Of a stretch of 64,000 bases of DNA, positions 49,054 to 63,209 are shown piece after piece. The stretch spans positions 22,824 to 86,823 of the forward strand of contig CAJNYU010002217.1 of NCBI GenBank assembly GCA_905331475.1, given 5' to 3'. The number at the start of each line of letters is the position of its first letter. Position 1 is the first letter of the stretch. The stretch is from Rotaria socialis (lineage: Eukaryota; Rotifera; Eurotatoria; Philodinida; Philodinidae). The notes beneath the pieces are model-generated. The model was given only the letters and a program-made list of their open reading frames with translations, was not told the DNA's origin and ran no database searches. A program made the translations under genes and the position numbers.

Positions 49054-49777
49054 GTTTATTTTTTCTCCGACGTTTTTATCTATTTCGATTGCAAATAAAA
49101 CGACCAATTTCACCAAAATAAATGAATATATATGTATATAAGCATCGATAAAGGCATTGACACAAATGATGATAATGGCGTGATCGAAAGCAATGGCCTT
49201 ATTCTGTCTCTTTAGCAAGAGTAATTATACGATATAGAAACGAACAATAGAATCTCAAGCGAAAGAGAGAGAAAAACAAATAAAGTGTGATTATGATCGA
49301 CTTTCGTACGACTATCGATAGTAGACGATTTTATTTATTATGCTTTATCTAAATCAGAAAATAGTTTATTTACTGTTCATCAATAAATCATATGATAGAA
49401 AGGCTTTTCGATTTTTATTTGTTCAGCTATTGCTGATCATGTCGTGGACGAGAAAAATCTTGTCGTTGCGTTTTTCGTTTGCATTAACTATCTTGAATAG
49501 AACAAAAAACAAAGAATTTTTTTCAATGAAACATTTTTCTTTCTTTAATCGTACACACACACGCACACACACACACACACGAGCCAAGCTTTTTTGTCTT
49601 AATTGAAACCGTTTTTAGATTGCAACGACATACAGAAAAAAAAGCATGAAAACAGTAGTTTTTTACGCTTTTTCTCATGAAATAATAAACACATGTATAT
49701 ATGTATAGGTATATATATTGAAGAATGTTTTCCGTTTTGACTGGAATGATGGTTGCTGTATAGTAGATCGGTCTAAT
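49054..49777. other. Spacer between INSIG and RBM39
   Basis: Contains a (CA)n microsatellite at 49552-49580 and no gene. It should hold the INSIG promoter and the RBM39 3' UTR. Confidence 0.5.
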
Positions 49778-51678
49778 TTATTGATATGAAGGCATCAGAA
49801 GTGTTGTCGCCGTGGTTGCTGCAGAAAAGAGTTTATGATAAGATTGCGTGGGTATATAGTTTCCGACGACAGTACGACCAGAAAAAAATCGACCATGAAG
49901 TGAATTGACAGCATTGATTGCTAGAGATGAAAACAAATATAGGTCTTGTTTATTCTTCTTGAAAAAATTTATCATTTTCTTAGATCATAAGGATACTGAA
50001 GAAGAGTTATTTCTAGAAAACTTACCACTAGCAATAGTTGCACATTTAACATAAACATTTCCATCGGAGCTTTTTTCGTCAACATAAATATGCACTACGC
50101 CGCCATGTTTATTACATTCTTCTATCACTTCATCACGAATTTCTTTTGCCCAATCCGGATTATGACTAGCTTCTGTCGTTGGATCAAACATATTCGAAAG
50201 CATAAAACATTGTGTACTAACAGCTGTTACTGTTGCTAGTTGTTGCGGATTGGGCGGTTCAGGTATACGAACATGTTGCGAACCAGCTGCATGCATATGT
50301 GCAGCTTGTAATGCGTCCATAGCATGTTTTGGCATTTGTAAGCCACTGCCTTCGCTTAACTTAGCCATTAAAGCTAAACGTCCCGTTGCACCTAAATTAA
50401 TACCGCGATGGTCAAGATCGTCAGAATCAAGATTGGATGCAGCTGTAAATGATGATGCAACGCCACCGGTATATGTTGGATAAGTAGTACCGACTGAAGC
50501 CGTCATATCACCTGGTCGTTCAGTAACATGACCAACTTTCATCGGTCGTCCAGCTAATTCAAAACCGTTTAAATTCTCCATTGCTCGTTTAGCATCTTCG
50601 GCGTGAGAAAATTGAATAAAGCCTGTTCAAAGAAGAGAAAATGATTTTCTAGGTTACAAAAAGAAATGTATGTGATCCACTCACCATATCCTCTCGATCG
50701 ACCAGTATCAGGATCTTTCATTAGTGTGATATTATCAATACGTCCAAATGGTTCAAATATACCACGTAGCATATCTTCTGTGATATTGAAATGTAGTGAT
50801 CCAACATATAGTTTCATAGGCCCATGTGTTGGTATCACTGTTCCTGAAAGTGCTGCTATACCATTCGTCATAACTGAATTTTGAGCAGCAGCAGCTGCAG
50901 CTGCTTGAGCGGCTAATCGATTTTTTTCAGCATTCGATGGCTTAACAATAATTGGTATGCCAAGAACTTTTTCACCAGATAAGGCAAGAGCCGCTTGTAC
51001 ACAAGCTAAATCACGTAATTCAACGTAGGCAACACCTTTCGATCGACGTGTTCGAGGATCTGTTATTAAACGTACATCACGAACTTTACCAGCACGGGCA
51101 AAAAATTCTTCGAGATCACGTGGTCGAATTTGTGCTGCTAGCTGCATACCTAAAGAAAATAAAAGTCAATTATAGAAAAACAATTTTATCCAATTACGTA
51201 TTGTTGTCTCAATAAACATAGAGCCCTGTAAATCTATTTAATAAAGCAAAGTTCACTTACAAAATACTGTCCGAAGATCACGTTCTTCTGGTGTCAATTC
51301 TGGTGATTTTTCACGACGACTTGATTTTGATGTTGATGTATCTTTTGAATTTCTACCTCGATTTAATGATTGGGCTAATTGATGTAATTCAGAATTAACA
51401 CCTCGTCGTTTACCACTGGGTAATGTTGGTGGTGTTGGTGTACGACGACGTCGTTCATTGATTGGCGACCGGCTTCGTTTTCGATCATGTTTTTTATCAC
51501 TTTTATGTGATTTATGATGTTTGTGATGTTTATGCTTCTTGTGCTTTTTTTCTTTATCCTTATCCTTATCTGTGTCTGTGTCTTTCTCTTTCTTGTCACC
51601 ATTTTGCTGTTTATGAATTTGTTGATCTTCATGCATTTTTTCTTCAAGCATACGTTCAATTTCAGTATCATCAGCCAT
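49778..51678 (-). CDS. RBM39: RNA-binding protein 39 / CAPER-alpha splicing factor
   Basis: Splicing factor and transcription coactivator that works with U2AF in 3' splice-site recognition. Four exons, 51678-51261, 51149-50685, 50622-50026 and 49920-49778, give 540 aa in phase, close to the usual 530. The N-terminus is an RS/Lys/His-rich region. RRM1 starts RTVFCMQLAAQIRPRDLEEF, with RNP motif KGVAYVEL. RRM2 starts KLYVGSLHFNITEDMLRGIF and ends GFIQFSHAEDAKRAM. A linker with ALMAKLSEG is conserved in the family. The C-terminal U2AF-homology motif domain has GGVVHIYVDEKS, GNVYVKC and the RxF-type loop GRFFSGRTV. The start is the first ATG (MADDTEIERML). Gene identity is secure. Confidence 0.95.
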
Positions 51679-53274
51679 TTCCTATCTAGAACGCAAGCGA
51701 ACAAATGAATAGAAATTGATTTCTCTACTCAATTTTTACCTTGATCCAATCAAACAATACAGAGGGGAAAATGCGCCTATACAAAAGAAAAGAAGAGAAT
51801 CCCAATAATTATTTTATAATTTTTTAAAGAATACAAAATAGGAATTGATTGTGAAGAACCACTCCTAGAATAATAAACTATGATATTTTCAAAATACAAA
51901 AACGTATCCATGGAAAATGAAACGTCTGTTTGTGCGTAGGATTGATATTGTACGTGGATGAGCTTCTAAACAAGGACAAGTCTTTCTTCGTTTTTTGTTA
52001 TTTCAATCAAGAAGAAAATTTTATTTTATTAAATATGCATTCGTCTCCTCCTTGATTAGGCACTTTTATTTTAATTCAAAAAAATAATTAAATCAAACAC
52101 TCACAAATTTAAATAAAACTTGACTGCAGTTTCAATCGGACAAACTTGATTAAACAATTAGAATTATGGATGTGGATGTCTGAGAATAATAAGCCATGTG
52201 ACGCCATTTAAAAAACATACAGTGAAGTCCTCCACGAGTCGACCAATCAGAGTGTTAACGCCCCCTATGTATTCTATGTATTGATCATTCTCTCAAAGAT
52301 AATCTCGATACGCATATTCGAAAAGAAACGTGAGCACTTTTGCTACAAATCTATTTGTGTTGAACACAATTGTAGTTAACAATATAGTAGGACTCACAAT
52401 AAAGACTACAATACATGATGATTTTGAAAATTTCACATTATAAACTGAAATATGGGTGAGCTCGAAGAATTTAAGCAATTTTTACAGATTCACAATGTAA
52501 TTACTTTACTACTCATAATATGAAATTCGCCAAAAATGTGTTTGCATCAAAAGATTCTTGGGCTGCTACGGTTCAGTAAATAGAAAATAAATTTGACAAT
52601 GACACGTATGTGTTAGTAATATTGAAACCTATCGTATCATATTGCTTTTGAAAAGTTATTCGTGTTGAGAGATCAATATACGAACTTTGTTGGCCATTGA
52701 TATAAACCGACTTAGTAAATTTTTGTTATCACACTTTACGTTTTAGAAAAAAAAAACGAACAAATATTTGAGTAGCTGAAGTGGACAATCGAAGCTTTAG
52801 TGTTTGTTTTAAAAAATGATAACTTTTCGCACTTTAAATGTTCATTTTTGACCATTGCCACCTATCACCTAACTTAACTGACTAAACATGACTTCAATAC
52901 TTCATATTAAACAACCATATTTCAAACCCACTAAATTTTCATACATATATCTATATCCAGCAACTTTTATCAATGACTGAAATCAATAACGTGTCACTCT
53001 GTTTTCTATTGCTGAAAGAAGCACAGAAGCGTATCCATGAAAATAATTAGAATACTCTTTTTGGTGAATTTAACTTCTGACTTCTTTGCTATATGTATTG
53101 AATAAACATTGAACGCTTTTCCATTGTCGCAATGTTATTTTAATCAGATATATCTGAGTAAACTAAAAATGTAAAGTTAAATGTTTATTATTCAGTTGCG
53201 ATGCATTCAGATGCTGTGATCCTGCTTCCCCAATTTTGTTATATTTTAGATACAAATGTTTCAGTGTCTAGATT
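51679..53274. other. Spacer upstream of RBM39, downstream of the ART-LRR gene
   Basis: AT-rich. Conserved-looking coding is absent. RBM39 promoter and the ART-LRR 3' UTR should be here; neither is marked by a recognisable motif. Confidence 0.5.
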
Positions 53275-56200
53275 TCAGAAGAAACAAGACAATAAGAGGG
53301 TAGACACCACCGAATAGTTTACCGTGCTGTCTCGTAGTACATCAGCCACATATTTTGCTCCATTATCTCCGATTGCATTATGCTCGATACTCAAGGTTGT
53401 CATCGTCTTTAGAAATACAGAAATAATTAACAGAAATAAATGCGAAACTATTTTACCAACCTGATTATTTTTCAATGCGTCCGCTAAATACTGTATTCCT
53501 TTGTCGCCAATATGATTACTGTTTAATCGTATTTCTTTCAGTGTCTATCCAAAAAACAAGTATGTACGTAAAACAGCATCGATGAGAGAAACGCTTTTAC
53601 TTTGTTATGGCGTATTAAGTCAGCTATATGTTGTGCTCCTTCATCTCCAATATTAGTGTCCGACAGATTCAGTGTGAGAAGTGTCTGCAAAAAGAAATGA
53701 ACACAGCTGCATACCAATTGGAGTTAGTCTGTATTTTGTCTTACAGCATTGTCTCGTAACGCGCCAGCAAGATGTTTTGCCCCTTGGTCTTCAATTTGAT
53801 TCTGGAATAGACTGAGATATGTGAGCGTCTGAAAGTATAATTCGGTGCAACTGCCTAGGAAACAACAAGATGGAACTCATTTACAGTATTATGTCTTAAT
53901 GCATCAGTAATAAGTAGTGTACTGTCAGCGTCAATTTGATTATTTTCAAGTTCGAGTGACTTAATGGTCTATGTAAAATACAATGTAATACAGTTGGATG
54001 GATGATGCGAATAAGCTGTTTGTACCTGGTTATATTGTAATGCTTGAATGAGGTACTGAGCACCTTTTCCTCCAATTTTATTACGCATAAGAGGTATAGA
54101 CTTGAGTGTCTTTGTGTGAGAAATAGAAAGAGAATTTTGAACACGAAAAGGCTTTCGATTACTTTATTGAGCTGTAATGCTTTGGCTAAATATCTTGCTC
54201 CATTGTCTTCTATTTCGTTAAACTGTATAGATAATGTTGTCAATGTCTTTAAGAATAACATAGAAAGTCCTACAGAATATATGTGAAAACTCCGTTTCAT
54301 CAACCTGATTATTTTTCAATGCATCTGCTAAATACTGTATTCCTTTGTCGCCAATATGATTACTGTTTAATCGTATTTCTTTCAGTGTCTATCCAAAAAA
54401 ACAAGTATGTACGTAAAACAGCATAGAGGGGAGAGAAACGCTTTTACTTTGTGATAGCGTATTAAGTCAGCTATATGCTGCGCTCCTTCATCTCCAATAT
54501 TATTATCAAATAGGCTCAATGTGAGAAGTGTCTACAAAAAATAATAAAATGATATTGTGTAAAGAGATATTTTCTTTTATAGAATTTCCTCCTAAACCTG
54601 CACTCATATGTTATACCTGTCTTCCTCACATTTGGTGTTTTGTGAAGATTGGCTACTGTGATTTCAGTGATGAAATAAAACGTTTTTAAGAGTTGAGCGT
54701 TTTTCTCACTGTGCATGAGAGAGAAACAAAATACGACATTTGCGCTCCTTTAGTTTAATTCTTTGTTAAGTCGTGTGTTTTGAATAAGGCAATAGTATCA
54801 AATTACCGATAATTGCCTCGATATAGTCGAAAAGAGCAACAAAATGGCCTGTCTAATAGTTTTCGTTTGCATTTTGCAGTCAACTACGACACATTGTGTT
54901 TGTATTATGGAACATAAGCTCTTCTTCATAAAAGAATAACTGAAACGTCTTCCGCATCAAATCATGCAACGTCGGAAGTTGTGATTTGATGCATCTGCAA
55001 TCATTAAAAGGCTTATTGCAACAGATTAAATAGGAAAATTAACAAGGGTTTGTTTAGCAGATCTACGGGCAATGCCTTCATCTCCAATTAGCGTATGGAC
55101 ACCTATCGATGATGCTATTAAATGTTATTATTCAATTTCAAACTCAACTAGTCCATACGCCAAGTGGGACAGCTTCCACAGAAAAATTCATAAGCAGGTA
55201 GCTACTGGAGCAATATTTTTAGTGTCAATGTAAGCAATAGTTGAAAATAAATTGGCATGGCATGATGGAAGAGGTTGTTTTAAGGCTGCTGACTTCCGAT
55301 TTGATTGAGATCACGATGAAAGATGTTATTCAGACAAGGATCAACTAATATATCTTTACACGGCGTTTTTAATGATGGGGTCAAGAATAAAACAGTTTTA
55401 AAGCGCTCTCCTAATCGATTTGGAAGATCCAAACTTCACGTACTTCTTTATCAATCTCAAACAACTGCAAAAAAATAAATCCGTTTTGTTCTCACTTATG
55501 TTAACTGAAAAGTTTTCAGTTTAGAAAATCTCAATAGTATTCCATCGGTAATATGAGCAATGATTTTCATACTTAAATTAGTCATTTTTTGGATAACTTG
55601 AATCAAAAAATTCTAGAATTTATTAGATACAATAGATGAAAATCGGCATCATCACAAATTCTTAGGAATGTATTCTATACTGTGTCAAGGATTGCAAAAA
55701 TAAAGCTTTACCGGGTTATTTTGCAGAGCATAATAAACGACAATTTCCATGTCTCGGTCAGTCAATTGCTTTGATAGCAAATTCAACTCTGTACTACCTT
55801 TATTGTTTGCCATGATTTGCTCAAGTTCATGATTATGGTATTGCGGTTGTGATGTAGCCGGACCCGAGAGTTGTACTGATGACGGTTCGATATCTTTCGC
55901 TGGAATTTTTAGCTGCGATACTGTTGGGCTTACATTTGGTAATTTATGTATTACTTTTGGTGCTATTGAAGTAGGCACTAGAGTAAAGAAGTAGACAGCC
56001 CATTTAGATTGATGAATAAAAGTAAACCTACAAATTTATTCAATAAAAATTGATTAAGAAACTACCTATCGGTTTGTAGAGTAAGTGCCCCTGCATTATC
56101 TTGAAATATACAACATTATGGTTTACTTCCAGTAATTGAATAGAAGAACAAAAAAAAATAAAGTTGAAGTTACTTTTCAGGGAAATATCCACTCTGTATT

Positions 56201-57472
56201 GGTCTCATCATGTTATACTCTGTGTTTTCAAATGTTCCTCATATTCCTTCGTTTTAATTTTAGGACACGTTAAACTATTATCACCACAAGTTTCTTTTAA
56301 TAGAGAATGATTTAAATCGAACAAGAACGAGTGCATCTACAAATAATAGTTATAATGCTCATAGACAAACGAAAAGTGATACGTGTATACAGCAGCCCAT
56401 TGTAAACTTAAACCTGTCTCATGCAGCGTGATTTAATGGTATATACTAAAAGAGGAGTTCTAACCAATGTGGTTGATTGCATTTATTCTTCAAAGAAATA
56501 CTTCCATCAGCCTTCATTTAATCTGGGATATGTCTAGAATACAAATTGAAATAAATCTGGGGGTCTAAATGTAATTGATGCTTAAATTTTATGTATTGGG
56601 AGATAAAACTGTCACTATCTGTAATTTTTGTCTAGTTATTTGAATCAAACTCATCTTTTAATTCTACCATTGTATGGATAATCGGCAGGATTTTACTAGG
56701 TGATCTTACTAGCAGATGATTCATCTTTCGAAACAGCAACTATCGGCAGGGGTTGTAGTAGCGCATGAGGTGGTTTTGTTTCTTTGAGTTGAATGACGTG
56801 AAGATCGCCTTGATCAAGACAACCAATAACTTTGAATTGAGTAGCAGCAAGTAAAAGTATTTCATCTTCCGATGGGAAAAAAGAATGATTACGAATGTCC
56901 TTGCCAGATTCGCATTCAATAGTAAACATTGTTCGTGTACCAGTTTTGCCCAAAAATTGTTCTGATTGTAAGACATTTATTGAAGTAGTGCACGATGAAA
57001 ATCCCCACCATACAACTGTTTTACCTGTAATATATGATTTTTTTAAATTTAACTTGACACCTCGATAAATAGTCCTAGTAATTGATGGTAGACGAAAGAT
57101 TCCATTTAGAAAGAGTCTTAAATAGAGCAGCCAGGGCTTTAATTTACGTCGATCGGATGATCGTAAAGTGTTATTCAACACGACATAGAGACATTCATCG
57201 AGTGGTTCCCATCCCATAGAATAAAGCATGATAGCAGCTGACTCATCTTGTGTGAGTCCATCAGCAGGTTCTTCGCATCTTTGTTTGGCAACATAAACAA
57301 AACTTTGGATATTTGGTAGAAAATGAATAAGTTCTTCAACAGCTATTTCGAGCGGAACAAGTGGCATTTTCTCGTAACCACATATCGGCAAAAGATACTG
57401 ATGAGGCTCGTGAGCAACGTCTGTCATACGTCTAATGTGTTCCAGTAGACCATCTCCCCCTGCAATAGCCAT
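53275..57472 (-). CDS. Mono-ADP-ribosyltransferase fused to nine leucine-rich repeats
   Basis: Eleven exons: 57472-56710, 55977-55712, then nine LRR exons 54531-54448, 54388-54305, 54246-54163, 54109-54026, 53968-53885, 53828-53745, 53684-53601, 53544-53461 and 53406-53275. They total 610 aa in phase. Exon 1 is an Arg-specific (R-S-E) ART domain: TIYRGVKLN supplies the Arg, [11 protein letters not shown] the Ser, and SEDEIL the E-x-[15 protein letters not shown] is typical of the bdelloid ART family. A Pro/Ser-rich linker in exon 2 leads into NLRC3-type ribonuclease-inhibitor LRRs, each encoded by one 84-nt phase-0 exon ([26 protein letters not shown]). No NACHT or signal peptide is seen, so it is probably intracellular. 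ART exon 1 ends at a strong GTAAGA donor just before its own stop, which supports fusion. The last exon reads through a possible donor to the stop. Confidence 0.8.
55050..55115 (-). pseudogene. Degenerate LRR exon within the ART-LRR intron
   Basis: Minus-strand frame containing [14 protein letters not shown] resembles the [13 protein letters not shown] core of the functional repeats, but the first half of the 84-nt unit is not recognisable and the splice sites are lost. It lies in the 1.18-kb intron between the linker exon and the first intact LRR exon, as expected for a decayed extra module. Confidence 0.5.
55978..56709. other. Intron between ART exon and linker exon
   Basis: 731-bp AT-rich intron with GTAAGA donor and CTCTAG acceptor. 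No exon or repeat recognised inside. Confidence 0.5.
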
Positions 57473-59356
57473 GCTGATATGTAATCGATCGTTTTAAGTA
57501 TAAAGAATGTTAAATTCTGAAAAGATAAATAAAAAATCACGTTTTCTTCTTGCTATTTCATTCTGATGAATCCACTGTTACAAGATTTTTGCCATCCCTT
57601 CAGAATAAATTACTGTAAATTGCTGCTCTGAAAATTCTGTCAATTTGTACTATTTTGACTTTTTGAAAGTTTAAACAACGTTTAGAAGTTCTGCTTACAG
57701 TTAAGTGAAAAACATCCAATCTTAAAATTTAGAACGCTGGGAACTAGGCTATAATAAATATTCAAGTTTTCGAATGAACAGCATACAGTATTTTGCGGCA
57801 CATTGAAATATATCTGACTCATTTGAAACAGTTTATGTTCAGAAAAAATTTATACAATCAAGATCAACCGATCAAGTTTTACAAATCGGCATAAAGTCGA
57901 TTGAATGAATAGATTTGTGTTTAGAGCCCTTAAATGATAAATAGTCAATGTACGGGCGCAAATCGTTGTTAATTTTATATATGTGATATTATAGACAAAA
58001 TAAAAAGTGATTATAGTCCATGCAAAACATATTATATGGGCTGTACTTGAAAAAATATTCAAGTTGTAATTCAATTCCGTACTCAATTAGGAAATAAAAC
58101 TGTAGGATGTAGTCTTGAAAATAAATCAGTTTCGAGAAGCAGACACATCATGATACTTACTCTCAACTTGCTCTGTTTTGTTTTATTGCGCAGTAAAATG
58201 AGGTGCGCAGGCATCTTTACCGCTCTTATCTGTAGTTGTTTGAAATGAAGAATTCCACGGTGACAGTTGTATTTTATTTGATAACTGCGTAAAACATGCC
58301 TTTATGAGTAGGAATGTTTTTTCGTCACAATAAAAGATTTCAAGATTTTTTTACATGAATACATATAACCGTAGGCGTGAAAATCTATCAATATGTAAAG
58401 AAGCTTTCAATGAAATCATATAATGTCTTTCTCACTGTTAGCCAAGCGTCTTTTCTTCATCAGAAACGATTTTGTTTTTATAGGCGTATCGTTTTATTTG
58501 ACATAATAAAAAATGAAACCAATGTTCGACTAATATTTGTCACAGATTTTATTCAATATGATGAATATCAATGCAGAGAAAGCATTATAATTTTCACGGG
58601 GCTTGTAATGATACTTACAATCTTTATCATATAATCACCTAAAAAGGTGGAAAATATCTTAGTTTCAAATTATGTCCATACGAATTTAAGAAAAGAATTA
58701 GATATCTTTACTTAGTTAAAAGATCATTTGTAAATAAAAGAAACTTGATTATCATGCTGTAAAGACCTTAAGCGCTAATAGACATTATGTAGAAGTTTCA
58801 TCGAATCTGGAATTGTAGAAAAATGCACCAGCTTATTTCATTGAAATCCAAGTAAATCAAAATGGAAGTTCGATAAAATGAAAGATGTGATTGTCTCAGA
58901 TATGTTTTCTATCTCAACTAACAAAGGCTTCTAATTATATTATCAATCCTCGACTCATACAGTTTGCTGAGAATTGAGAGCGAAGAAAAAGTCGATATAT
59001 CGTATACCCTTTTTCAGCAATGGTAAACTATGATAAATATTTCTGATTCAACTTCATCTTAACACTTTAGCCAGCGTCATCTGTTGATATATTGAATATA
59101 TACCAAATCAAATACTATTCGATTAGTAAATCCTGATAGTGAATAATAGAAATTTACAATAGTTATGTTTTTAGAAAAGATCTCATTCATTTCTGAATTC
59201 GTATCGAAGAAGCCGGAAACTCTTAGAATAGTGAAAACGCCTTGTATCTGTCGATTTGTTCTCTCCTAAACATAGATTCCAAATATTATTTTCTGTTGAT
59301 TTTTAGTATCGAATATTCATAATCAATACGTTATTCCATATTGACCCTGAAAAACG
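57473..59356. other. Divergent spacer, no gene seen
   Basis: Lies between the starts of the ART-LRR gene (minus) and the Arg-rich protein gene (plus). Two hydrophobic open frames (57850-58086 minus, 58377-58634 plus) have no family signature and are treated as chance. Confidence 0.5.
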
Positions 59357-59890
59357 ATGGGTCGAAGAAATCAAGGCCGTTTTAATTCAGGACGGAGACG
59401 TCGCCAAAGACGACCGAATAGACGTTGCAATTCATCATCAAGAAGTAATATGATGAATAACGTAAATTACGACGACGATTTAAATGATTCAAGTCGTTTG
59501 AACACTCCACATCAAAATTCATCAACAATAAATCGAAATTTTACAACATCAGTCGACCAATTCCTTAAAAATTTGAATGATCAAAATAACACATTGCCAC
59601 AAGAACAACTCAGTCAAAAACAAAATAGAAAAAAGACACAGAACGCTTTTCTGTATGAAAAAGAATTAATTCATAAAAAGCAATCCTTACTACTGTTTTT
59701 ACCAGAACAAACACAACGACTTGCAGTAACAAATCAGTTTCAAAATAAAGAAGGACAATTAAATTATTTGCTTGACGAATATTCACACGAAACTATTCCT
59801 CAAGAATGGAAACCAGCGAGTACTGAACTATCTATTGAAATTTATCAGCATGCTTTTACTACATGTGAAAAAAAACTTATTAATAATTGA
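59357..59890 (+). CDS. Unrecognised Arg-rich basic protein
   Basis: Single-exon frame of 177 aa with the start in good context (AAACGATGG). Residues 1-30 are extremely Arg-rich (RRRRQRRPNRR) and Gly/Asn-containing, like RNA- or nucleic-acid-binding tails or a nuclear localisation signal. The middle is Asn/Ser/Gln-rich. The C-terminal 70 residues are more ordered (AFLYEKELIHKKQSLLLFLP, LNYLLDEYSHETIPQEWKPA) and probably helical. No domain is recognised. The C-terminal half may be a small interaction domain. It stands alone, with no signs of neighbours in a shared unit. Confidence 0.5.
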   Translation: MGRRNQGRFNSGRRRRQRRPNRRCNSSSRSNMMNNVNYDDDLNDSSRLNTPHQNSSTINRNFTTSVDQFLKNLNDQNNTLPQEQLSQKQNRKKTQNAFLYEKELIHKKQSLLLFLPEQTQRLAVTNQFQNKEGQLNYLLDEYSHETIPQEWKPASTELSIEIYQHAFTTCEKKLINN

Positions 59891-61456
59891 GATGTTGTCT
59901 TGTCGTATAATTTAGCACCATTGTTTACTCAAATCTTATTTAGTTTGTTAATCTTTTCTTTCTGTAAAACACAAGTAAATTATTATCATTCAGTGATACT
60001 GAAAAAATTTTTGCTCTTAAAAATTATATTTTGTCTTGAATCAATGAAGGAGTGGGGAACCTCAACCATTGGTCGGGGTTTATGGACAAGCAAATCATAA
60101 TAGCCGACTTTTGTTATCTAACATTCACAACATTGTACGACCGGCCGAGTTCACTGTGCACGACAGTCTGATATCGTTTCTACGTATAACTGATGAAATG
60201 ATATGTCACTGGCTGTGAATATTATCTAGAATTATTTACGATATCAATATAAGATATAATGTATAACGTAACACTTACGCAAATGGAAACAATCAAGTAT
60301 CGTCAAATTAGAAGATCTTTTTAAGCTAATGATTCGAGCTCAGCAATAAAACCATGCACAGCAGCATGTAACGTTGAAGAGTCGCGAATTTTCATTATAG
60401 TAGCAGTACCTATCATTAAACATGTGTGAATGTTTTGATCACTTGTTGTATTGCAACACACGTGATTTGCTTACGATAATGTCAGGACTTATCTAATGTC
60501 TTTTTTTTTAGATTTAAAACTAAATTTTTGTAACTATTGACTCAAGAAAATAAGACTGAAACTTTATGGATGAAGATTGAAATCGCTTAGCTTTTCTAAT
60601 CTTAGCAGAGAAATTTTTGATTCTATCAATCAAAATCGTTTGAAATGTTTCAATGTCATTACTGTTTCATAATAAGTGTCTTATACGTTAAATTTTGATT
60701 TGAAAGAATCAATATCACATTCAAAACTCAAACCAATTCCATGATTGAACATTGAAAAAGAGCTTCCATTAATATAAATCAAATCGATGTATATATATAT
60801 ATATATATACCATTGGAAATCAGATTAGAATAACTAAGAATTCATTTCACCTTTGAGTAATTCGTTTTATTACAAAAATACATATTGTTTTACGACTATC
60901 GACTTCATTTCTTTATCGATATTTTCATTTTGATAAAAGTATAAGAAAAGGTGTCCGCATCTTCGTATCGACACAATTCTAGCCATTCAGCAAGTTTTAA
61001 CTGAACATGCATATTTAAATATCTTAATTGAAGAGCAATGTTTTCAAATGACACTATTGGTATAAAGTGAATACCAGAAAAACATAAATATCAGCCAAAA
61101 TGATTTTTTCAGTCAACATTCTTTCATTCTCAAACGAAATAAAGTGACAATCATATTCCATTGAGCTCGAACACGCGTAAATATTTTTTAGAATCACAAT
61201 ATAGTTGAAAGAACTTTTATATTATTTATTTTTTTGCAACTTATTTCCACTTTGCGTTCTTTCAATTAAAGTCAGCATGCATAAAAGAAATTTTACGAGG
61301 GAATGAAAACTTTGAATATCTTACAACACACACATAGCAAACATTAAGAATAAGAATAAGGAAAGAGAAACCATGGACATAGATAAACAAGATAATACAA
61401 ATTTCAATATTTGCAAAAGAAAAATATTTTCGTTGTCTCATCGTCAATCGTGCCGT
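59891..61456. other. Spacer with possible minus-strand exon remnants
   Basis: Two minus-strand stretches look coding but could not be joined. One at about 60324-60410 begins after an AG and reads TATIMKIRDSSTLHAAVHGF, then a stop after ELESLA. The other at about 60903-61062 reads SFENIALQLRYLNMHVQLKL, followed by AEWLELCRYEDADTFSYTF. They may be exons of an unrecognised gene or a relic. A (TA)n run lies at 60791-60810. The tubulin 3' UTR is at the right end. Confidence 0.35.

Positions 61457-63209
<1,753 letters not shown>

Noticed and set aside
50250-50483. 77-aa plus-strand frame
   Set aside because: Antisense of RBM39 exon 3.
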